Origin: Owenia fusiformis
Lineage: Eukaryota; Annelida; Polychaeta; Sabellida; Oweniidae
Length of the DNA: 64,000 bases
Reading direction: 5' to 3'
Assembly (NCBI GenBank): GCA_903813345.2
Contig: CAIIXF020000002.1
Coordinates: 8,451,555 to 8,515,554, forward strand
Every line of letters begins with the position of its first letter. Position 1 is the stretch's first letter. This document shows positions 55,386 to 64,000 of the stretch, in pieces. The translations under genes were made by a program, and so were the position numbers. Under the pieces are notes generated by a model that saw only the letters and a list, made by a program, of their open reading frames with translations, was not told where the DNA came from and did not search any database.

Positions 55386-56729
55386 CCCGCCCACCCGCCC
55401 GTCAAGCTGACTACAATATCGTATCCTTTGTTAGGTAGATAAAAAATAGAAACATATGTACGGTACAAGACCCAACTTTTGCATATTTCAGATAGTCAGG
55501 TACAGAGGTATAATGTGCAGTAGAGCGGTGGCCTTTTGTAATTTAGGGAGTTTCAGCCATGTTAATTTTTCCGAAAATAACATGGCAGAGAAGCATCAAA
55601 ATATAAGAGGCCACACATATGATAGCCAAACTACAAAACTAACTGAAATATACAAAAGTTAGGTCTTGTACATTTGTTTACTTTTGTATATTTTTTCATA
55701 CACTGTTGCAATATGGTCATTTTATTGCTTTTTTAATTCAAAGTACTAAATAGAATTTTGAATCAGACTGTACAGGTAGGTCATCTCAGTGAGAAAACCA
55801 CAAAACAAGGGAACATTTTTATTAGCTAGCATTTTGCAAATTCAACTTCAGAATGACGATTTGATATGATCGTATTTTATGTCCAACTCATTAAATTATG
55901 AGGTACTACATGTACTTTATATTTAAATGAGTTGGCCATAAAACAGCAATGAAACCGTCAGCCGATAGTTGAATTTGTGAATGCTACCTTAGATTTATGG
56001 GGCAGAGAACATGATATCAGAATAAATTCTGTAACAAGCATTACAAAATACAGTAATTTCTAAAAACCTCATTTATTTTACTACATGCACTATTCCGAAT
56101 ATAACATTTAATTGTAAAAATATATAAAATGTAAAAATATATTTGCGTGTATGTTTTGTGCAAACATGCAGTCAGTCTATACATGTGCCATGTAATAGTT
56201 ATTTCCCCCTAAAACTTTCATGCTAAATATTTTAATTTAATATCAATTAATGAGTACAGTTAATTATAAAATAATTAATAATGGAAACTTAAATTGTTGA
56301 TATGGCACAGAATTAGTATATTGCGATTTCAGTCAACTGCAAGTTAAACAGTTAAGCCAGTATTCACATCTTTAAAAAATAAACACAAAAATTGACCATG
56401 TATGAAAACAGACATGGCAAGGAATGGTAAGACCAATTGTCGCAAATATTTTGAAATCGCATAATTTTGGAAAATATATTTTCTATCTACACACAATATT
56501 TAAGTCAATCTTGTAGTATATCATTTTTCTAGTGTCATTGGATTAAGTACCTTGTGCAATATGACATCATTCCTCTTATGACATCTGATTAAGTCCATTG
56601 TGCAGTAATAGTATAAAATCATTCTTATGACACCAGATATTATTCAAAATCACTCCTGATATTATATGAGATTGAATCCATTATGCTGTAAGACATTATT
56701 CCTCTTATGACATCAAATCAGGATTCCTC
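55386..56729. other. Interval downstream of the MGST2-like gene, including its likely 3' UTR
   Basis: No gene. It holds a family M1 MITE (55828-55985). From about 56525 to 56729 there are degenerate repeats of ATTCCTCTTATGACATCWRATYAGG, derived from the stop-codon end of the MGST2-like exon. A minus-strand AATAAA lies at about 56062-56067. Confidence 0.5.
55828..55985. mobile_element. Foldback MITE, family M1
   Basis: AGCATTTTGCAAATTCAACTTC faces GATAGTTGAATTTGTGAATGCT, with centre ATATTTAAATGAGTTGGCCATAAA shared with the other members. Confidence 0.7.
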
Positions 56730-59700
56730 TTATGACATCAAATCAGGCCCTCCAACAGACTTGTAGAGCCTAATGGCCTCCATCTTGAGATTGACTCCTG
56801 CGTAATTCAAGAGTCCCATCTGCAGTAAACCAAATAGTGACATCACTAGTCCTAATTGTAGCGCCATAACACTCATTTTGAATGGACCAACCCTGTCAAA
56901 AAGAAAGAAAACACATAAAGCACATGGAAAAATGTAACAATTCTACAATGCTAAATTCCCATTAACACAGAGTTTAACTATCATTAGAATATGTAACCAC
57001 TTAATGCAATAACACTCATTTTGAATGGACCAACCCTGTCAAAAAGAAAGAAAAAACATAAAGCACATGGAAAAATGTAACAATTCTACAATGCTAAATT
57101 CCCATTAACACAGAGTTTAACTATCATTAGAATATGTAACCACTTAATGCCATAACACTCATTTTGAATGGACCAACCCTATCAAAAAGAAAAAAAACAC
57201 ATAAAGCACATGGAAAAATGTAACAATTCTACAATGCTAAATTCCCATTAACACAGAGTTTAACTATCATTAGAATATGTAACCACTTAATGCCATAACA
57301 CTCATTTTGAATGGACCAACCCTGTCAAAAAGAAAAAAACACATAAAGCACATGGAAAAATGTAACAATTCTACAATGCTAAATTCCCATTAACACAGAG
57401 TTTAACTATCATTAGAATATGTAACCACTTAATGCCATAACACTCATTTTGAATGGACCAACCCTGTCAAAAAGAAAGAAAAAACATAAAGCACATGGAA
57501 AAATGTAACAATTCTACAATGCTAAATTCGCAGTAACACAGAGTTTAACTATCATTAGAATATGTAACCACTTAATGCCATAACACTCATTTTGAATGGA
57601 CCAACCCTGTCAAAAAGAAAAAAACACATAAAGCACATGGAAAAATGTAACAATTCTACAATGCTAAATTCCCATTAACACAGAGTTTAACTATCATTAG
57701 AATATGTAACCACTTAATGCCATAACACTCATTTTGAATGGACCAACCCTGTCAAAAAGAAAGAAAAAACATAAAGCACATGGAAAAATGTAACAATTCT
57801 ACAATGCTAAATTCCCATTAACACAGAGTTTAACTATCATTAGAATATGTAACCACTTAATGCCATAACACTCATTTTGAATGGACCAACCCTGTCAAAA
57901 AGAAAGAAAAAACATAAAGCACATGGAAAAATGTAACAATTCTACAATGCTAAATTCCCATTAACACAGAGTTTAACTATCATTAGAATATGTAACCACT
58001 TAATGCCATAACACTCATTTTGAATGGACCAACCCTGTCAAAAAGAAAGAAAAAACATAAAGCACATGGAAAAATGTAACAATTCTACAATGCTAAATTC
58101 CCATTAACACAGAGTTTAACTATCATTAGAATATGTAACCACTTAATGCCATAACACTCATTTTGAATGGACCAACCCTATCAAAAAGAAAGAAAAAACA
58201 TAAAGCACATGGAAAAATGTAACAATTCTACAATGCTAAATTCCCATTAACACAGAGTTTAACTATCATTAGAATATGTAACCACTTAATGCCATAACAC
58301 TCATTTTGAATGGACCAACCCTGTCAAAAAGAAAAAAACCACATAAAGCACATGGAAAAATGTAACAATTCTACAATGCTAAATTCCCATTAACACAGAG
58401 TTTAACTATCATTAGAATATGTAACCACTTAATGCCATAACACTCATTTTGAATGGACCAACCCTATCAAAAAGAAAGAAAAAACATAAAGCACATGGAA
58501 AAATGTAACAATTCTACAATGCTAAATTCCCATTAACATAATGTTAAAAATGTTGAAAGATTGATTAATTCTATTGAGGATCACAATATTGTAAGGTGAT
58601 AAATCACAATCTGCATGTTTACAAGATCATTTAATGTGGATGCCCAAAGAATTTTACATCATCCAAACAGAAATATTTGACAATGCATTTAACGTGTCTC
58701 CTTATCTATCTATATCGCAAAGTCTCTATCGCTTTAACATGCATATAACAAAGTCTCTATCATTTTAACATGTATATAACAAAGTCTCTATTGCTTTAAC
58801 ATGTATATAACAAAGTCTCTATCGCTTTAACATGCATATAACAAAGTCTCTATCATTTTAACATGTATATAACAAAGTCTCTATTGCTTTAACATGTATA
58901 TAACAAAGTCTCTATTGCTTTAACATGTATATAACAAAGTCTCTATTGCTTTAACATATGATCTTACCTCGATTTGGCATCTTTGATGTAACCATTGAAG
59001 TAATTCTGCCTAGCATAGATATACAGCACCCCAACTAGGGCAGCAGGAACTAAAATAGAGTAAAACTTGTCTTAGTGAACACCTCCAATAAACACTTGTT
59101 ACATACCTTACTGACTTCTGCTTAAAGTCCCGCTCTGTAGTGAACACCTACCTAGTACAGTGAACATATTTTTGTGGCTCTATAGGTGATAGGTGTTTAC
59201 TGCACACAGGTACACACTGTACATAGTATTTCATCTTACGATATAGAACAATTGAAATTGGTGTTACCAGAGTTGCGAATCCCCGTTCGTATGGTCGGAA
59301 TTTTACGACCAATAAATTGAAAATACTTTTAACGTTCATGATAAAATGCAACTACCTCTTAGTTATTGAAAATAATAACAACAGTGAAACAATTCTTCAA
59401 ACGTTAAAATGCAAACAGCTAGTCACAAAAATAGTGGGCCATTGGAATACAGTGATCTCTCTAGCATTAAAGCAAGTGAGCTTACACCCACCTGAAATTC
59501 TGAAAACAGGCTTAAACCCATTTGCACCCACTTGAAAATGAGAAAAATCAAGAGAAATCACTTTTTGGTTTTACATGAAAGGAATAAATGGCCTTTAATT
59601 AAAGACAAGTAGACCACCTTTACAATGGTGAGTGGAAACAAATTCAAGCTAATACATGTAGATAAGATACATGTGCCACCAAGGGACTTTGTTTTCTATA

Positions 59701-60605
59701 ATTTCAGTCAAGGAGGATTGGCTTCCAGGATCGAGACTAAATATTTTCTAATAATGAAAACATTGCAATGTCTTTATTTTCTGAAATTACAGCGGACTAT
59801 AAGTTCAAAATAAACAATTCAAAAGATTTGAATCAATATCTCAATCATTTCTTGTCAGTTTTGGAATTTTTCGTTTGGAAATAAGACTAAAATTCACTAT
59901 TCAAATGTCGGAGTGAACAAAATGGCGGCTGTTTGATTTCAAATTTTGTAATCACGACATGCACATATATGGCAAAAATATCGATGTTGCACTCTGGGAG
60001 CCAATCCTCCTTGACTTCAGTTTAAAAAGCCTGAATGGGGAAGATATCAAGATATAGCTGTCACTCAAATCATCACAATTTACCTTGATGGAGAAAGATG
60101 GCTGATATCCACATTGTTACAATAAATATAGGGTAGAACTCAAGGCCATTCTGTCTGAAATGTAAGAAAATATAACTTAGGACCACTGAAGCTTTAAACT
60201 ACTTACTGGGAATTATTTTTTGAAAAGTTACCAATTGACCAGTTTTTATTTTTCTATTTTTCTTAAATAGAAATTTTAACTAGGATAAGAGATGTGCTAA
60301 TTATGGGCTTAAGCTTGTATTTGCGAATGCAACTTTCGGCTGTCTGCTACCGGATTAACCTATGAATTAACCTGTCATTTTGAAGACGATTTAAAGAACA
60401 ACCTATTAGTCAGCGAACAGAGATCGCATCCTTTTTTATGTCACGGTAACAATCAATTATAATAAAGTCGCTCGGCTGAATAAGTTTTAATTGGTCAATA
60501 CTTACTGAGCTCTGATTGTGCGGAGGAACTCAGGAGGCCCCTCCATAGATGGGGGATCTATTTTAAACTTCATTCGTGACATACCCATTCTCTTTGCATG
60601 AGTAG
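56730..60605 (-). CDS. MGST2-like: Microsomal glutathione S-transferase 2-like (MAPEG family), last four exons
   Basis: On the minus strand: 60506-60605, 60084-60154, 58968-59049 and 56730-56892 (stop TAA), all with GT-AG borders and matching phases. The joined product (about 137 residues here) shows PEFLRTIRAQ then QNGLEFYPIFIVTMWISA. This is the R-A-Q-Q-N..EFYP signature of MAPEG proteins, with the Arg, Asn and Glu used in glutathione binding. LVGVLYIYARQNYFNGY follows, close to the RxxYFxGY block of MGST2, FLAP and LTC4 synthase, and then a last membrane span. MGST2 enzymes conjugate glutathione and can make leukotriene C4 in the ER or nuclear membrane. The first exon, with the first membrane span, was not found between 60606 and 64000 and may lie beyond the window. 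The last intron contains a large array of acceptor duplications. Confidence 0.9.
56864..58537. repeat. 143-bp satellite in the last MGST2-like intron; each unit copies the splice acceptor
   Basis: Eleven tandem units of 142-143 bases follow the true acceptor. Each contains, on the minus strand, a polypyrimidine tract with ..CTTTTTGACAG (or GATAG) and the first about 31 coding bases of the last exon (GGTTGGTCCATTCAAAATGA..). Exon-like edges run from 57035 to 58463. Units differ by only a few bases, so the array is young or homogenised. Confidence 0.95.
58715..58957. repeat. 31-bp minisatellite (AACATGTATATAACAAAGTCTCTATTGCTTT)
   Basis: About eight units with CATGCATATAAC and ATCATTTT/ATCGCTTT variants arranged in a higher-order pattern. 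The array ends 10 bases before the donor of the 58968-59049 exon (minus strand), within the same intron as the 143-bp satellite. Confidence 0.92.
59450..59545. mobile_element. Fragment of a MITE related to 60697-60895
   Basis: GTGATCTCTCTAGCATTAAAGCAAGTGAG is the inverse of the right end of the element at 60697-60895 (CACTTGCTTTAATGCTGGAGAGATCAC). Only one end is present. It lies in the intron between exons 58968-59049 and 60084-60154. Confidence 0.55.
59706..60016. mobile_element. Foldback MITE in an MGST2-like intron
   Basis: AGTCAAGGAGGATTGGCTTCC faces GGGAGCCAATCCTCCTTGACT. The interior (AAATGGCGGCTGTTTGATTTCAAATTTTGTAATCACGACATG) resembles the arms of the long foldback at 15619-16682, so they may share ancestry. 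Confidence 0.75.
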
Positions 60606-63600
60606 CTGGAATTATAATAAGAAATGCGTCAAAAACACTCATTTCCTGAGTGGTGAGGTGATTTTAAAATGAAAAATCATGAAATATTGATATGAAGTGA
60701 TCTCCCCAGGATTTTTTCTCAGGTGGTTGCGAAATTGTTATTTTCACAATTACATGTAAGACCAAAATTGGCCGAAATATGCCAATTTTTCATGATTTTT
60801 CTCATTTTCACATGGATTTTCAGGTGGGTGCAAGCCTATTTTCAAATTCTCGGGTGTTGCACTCACTTGCTTTAATGCTGGAGAGATCACCAGATAGAGA
60901 AGCTGTTCATCTGTATATATTTAAGGTCAAGGTCACGAAGATGGCCAAATCCCCGGCCAAATCACTGCCTCAGAGTATCAAGTTCTTAAAATAGTAAGTG
61001 AGGGAATGGTCTAAAGTCTTGTGCATACACCCATAACTCCAAACATAACCCCAAAAAGACGAAAATGTTGGTAGAAAATGGAAATTTAAAAAGTTTTAAA
61101 CTTTGTTTAATTTTTGAATTGAGAATAATAGGCCCTACCCTCTTTCAAAGAACTCTGTCATCTGAGAGTAAATGTTGTAATATTCTTTACATTTACAAGT
61201 AAGAAGAAGGAGTCTTCCTTTGAAACTCGATGGGGGGGGGGTTACTTCATCGTGGTGCTTTTTTACCATGGGGCTATTTTAATCTATGCAGTCCACCAGA
61301 CACAATCTTAATCCAAAATGACCAAACCTGGAAATTTGAATGATCGGCCATTGTCGAAATAACCCCCATGGTCGAAGTAACATATACATCAACCAAGTGA
61401 AATAAGAACCAGAACAATGTCGACGCCAATCAAACTTTTGACTGCAATCGACAGTCAGTTACTGTGACTTGGCCCTAAAAATCTGAGTGCAAGAAAGTCA
61501 CTAGAGGCAATCTGCGCGAGATTCCATTTTTTGGTTCGGTTTTTAGGGCATGCGCAATAAATCCAGCAATTTAATTGGTTAAAATTATTATCACGCATGC
61601 GCAATTAATAACTTATAGGAACATTTAATTTGAGATAGATGTCACTTACGTTCATTTTTTCACAGCAGTCCCTACCCATGATGCACCATATAGTGCGGGA
61701 ATATTTTTGTTTATTGTCAAAACAAAAAGTATACACCCAAAACAAATGTAATTAGGGGTTCAGTCACTTCTGGGTTTAGTCCGGACAACCTCAAAATTAT
61801 GCAATTACAGCTATTATATGCCAACTTACTATGTCATGTGTTATTATTTCAATATAGATGTACTTGTCACCTATGATTCTATGTTTATTTACTTCATTTT
61901 TTTAATTTTGGCAATTTTAAGACAGAAAAACCATCAAAATATGTAAAAATAAGCATATTTCTGCTTATTTACTCCTCCAAGATGGTGGCCAGAAATTTTG
62001 AATGTCACACCATTTTTCCAACTCAAACCCTCCATTGATTATGAAATATGAAATTCAGAAATCTTAACAACCAAGTTGTTGTATCTAATAGTTTACACTC
62101 TGGGTGTCACAAAATGATTTTATAGCTGACATCAATAGATATTCCTGATTGAAGTGAAGACACTTTGTTCTAAAAATCCTCATATTTTGGACTTATTTTC
62201 TCCCAGATGTCTGGATACTCTTGTAAAACAATGAAGATTCATTTTTGCAATAACTTTGCAACCATTAGTTCAATTTTAAATCCGCAAAGAGCACTATAAT
62301 CCTGAATTTCACCTCTTCAATATTATCATTATTGCAAGTAATATAGAAGTAAACCAATGACCCGTACTCCTTAAACAAAATTAATAAATCTAAGCATATA
62401 ATTTCTGCATATTTTCTTATTGTATCAGATGCTGGCACAGTTTTGCCGGAAGTTTGCAAGAAGTAACTTTTGGCAATGCAGTATGTTAGAGTAACCTAGT
62501 AGGTGTAAGAAAATATAAGGTGATGGCCTTTAAAGTGGTAAAAACAATTTTCACGGCCGAATTGGACTTTAATTCCTGCGATTTCAGGGGGTACTATAAG
62601 ACTATTTCATAACATAAAGGATATAGTTGCTATTGTTCTGCTTTCTACAGCACACATTACTAGTCCAAAGATGAATAATATCCTAAAGTTATAGGCCGAT
62701 ATCTGTATTAGTCTCAGAAATATTGCAATTAATAGGAAAAAAATATGCAATTTTAGTCATTTTTAAGCCTCACGTATCTTATATTTGTAGCTTCCAGCAA
62801 AAGATGGCAGCTTAAATAGCTCAAAATTGTTTTCTAAAAACTAATTCAAGCTTTGTTTGATATTGTAATACAATTATAATAATGATAATGTACTATTTAT
62901 GATTTTTAATATGACTTTACAGTACCCTACCCCTGGGAAGTGGGCGTGGTCAATGTTATCATTTTGCAGCATGCAATTAAAAACTTATATTGATAGAAAG
63001 CAAATCAATGCATTTTTAACATTTTCACTTGTTACTTGACATTGTAATTCATTCATTACTAAAATATAGGACTCTACATATTTTATATATACGTTTTCAA
63101 TTTTGTACAATGTATCATGATGAAATCTAATAGGCTGGTTCATTTTCAGTGTTCACTAACGCATGAAATGTAAGTCACAGTGTTTCCAAATTACCTTTGC
63201 AATGAGAAAGTACCACAAAGACTACATAATATGAGCAGTTTCAAGGTCCTAATACTAATACTTACCGATCTATCGGCGTTCAAAAATAGAGAAAGCTGTC
63301 GTGAGTGCAGTTTTAACTTTTAACTAACTTTGAACTGAAACTGCTGCTTAATGAATATTTTTCTCAACATCTGTGACTTTTTTAGACCCCAAACATAAGA
63401 TACCATGACATAATGCTACCAAGTTCTGATATTAGAAGTTTCAGAGCTCTAGATCAAATATTCACTTCTGCATGTACTTTTGAAAAGAGGCAAAAGGACA
63501 AAAAACCTGTCAGATATCGTGAAAAATATGACAGATGCACTATTCAGAACAATTTATCTCTTAAATGTTACTTTTATTTAATTTCTGATTCTGCCTCCAG

Positions 63601-64000
63601 TTAGTACCACCAATAATACATATGAGAAGACTTAACGTCATAGTAAGTGGAAGTACAGATCTATTGGCTTCTGAAAATGGGAAAAGCTGTAGCAAGTATG
63701 ATTTTCACCAGTTTTTCATCTAAGACTGCAACTTTCTGAATTTTCTTTTTACAAACTGCACAGTAAGACCAAAGACATTAAAGGAAACCTGGTCATTGTA
63801 CCACCAATAATAGGTAAAAATAATATTGGTAATATATACCAAGTGTTTACTTTAATTCCAAGGCATCTGAATTGATAAATAAATGAAATCAGTACTTTAT
63901 TGTATCTTGGAACAAAATACACTGTTTGAATGCTTAAGCTTGACATCACAGTATCAAGTGAAAGATACGTTGTTTTATACCACTCTAAGTCCAATTACAG
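60606..64000. other. Right-hand stretch, no coding exon recognised
   Basis: It should hold the first intron and perhaps the first exon and promoter of the MGST2-like gene. I looked for a minus-strand ATG plus hydrophobic span ending in a phase-1 donor and found none convincing. A MITE with GTGATCTCYCCAG ends lies at 60697-60895, and a G-run at about 61232. Confidence 0.45.
60697..60895. mobile_element. MITE with GTGATCTCYCCAG-type ends
   Basis: The left end GTGATCTCCCCAGGATTTTTTCTC and right end CTTTAATGCTGGAGAGATCAC are inverted over about 13 bases. The interior carries CAGGTGGTTGCGAAATT and CAGGTGGGTGCAAGCC motifs. A second copy fragment is at 59450. Confidence 0.55.

Noticed and set aside
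61645-61690. Possible first exon of the MGST2-like gene (short ATG frame before a GTAAGT on the minus strand)
   Set aside because: The peptide (MGRDCCEKMN) has no membrane span and the donor phase does not fit the following exon.

Overview
This is nuclear DNA of an animal. Protein-coding genes are split by GT-AG introns, nuclear-type tRNA genes with internal promoters occur, and more than half of the window is AT-rich DNA full of transposon remnants (mariner, hAT, PIF/Harbinger, a LINE tail, many foldback MITEs) and tandem repeats. The gene content and the mix of elements fit a marine invertebrate (deuterostome or lophotrochozoan). I cannot place the species from sequence alone.

Layout. 1-12,900: no host gene; a minisatellite, a broken Harbinger transposase, a 5.4-kb element with arms of about 1.1 kb in inverted orientation, and several MITEs. 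12,956-20,681 (+): eight exons of a CD73-type ecto-5'-nucleotidase (copy 1) whose first exon is not in the window. 20,690-24,800: paired hairpins, an AT-rich stretch, and a 2.5-kb element with perfect 62-bp terminal inverted repeats around a tetranucleotide-like array. 24,950-30,800: a nuclear tRNA region with four tRNA-Trp(CCA) genes in a segmental duplication and five full tRNA-Glu(CTC) genes in a 164-bp tandem array, all on the minus strand. 31,250-31,900: tail of a LINE. 33,034-41,440 (+): a complete nine-exon paralogue of the ecto-5'-nucleotidase (copy 2), with signal peptide and GPI-type tail. 42,627-43,423 (-): an intronless short-chain dehydrogenase with a frameshift near its end. 43,700-55,400: repeats and mobile elements, including a composite A-B-B-A structure and a hAT element with a perfect 8-bp target duplication. 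56,730-60,605 (-): the last four exons of an MGST2-like membrane glutathione S-transferase, whose last intron is filled by about eleven duplications of its own splice acceptor.

How the genes relate. The two nucleotidases are tandem, same-strand paralogues with identical exon phases and nearly identical exon lengths. Exons 2-3 are far more alike (about 90-93% in nucleotides by eye) than later exons (about two thirds), which suggests gene conversion. Their product would hydrolyse extracellular AMP to adenosine at the cell surface. The SDR and MGST2-like genes are neighbours without an evident pathway link.

The observations I rate highest are the splice-acceptor satellite inside the MGST2-like gene, the A-B-B-A composite at 46,074-48,591, the mosaic similarity of the nucleotidase paralogues, and the independent long hairpins lying just after the stop codon of each nucleotidase.
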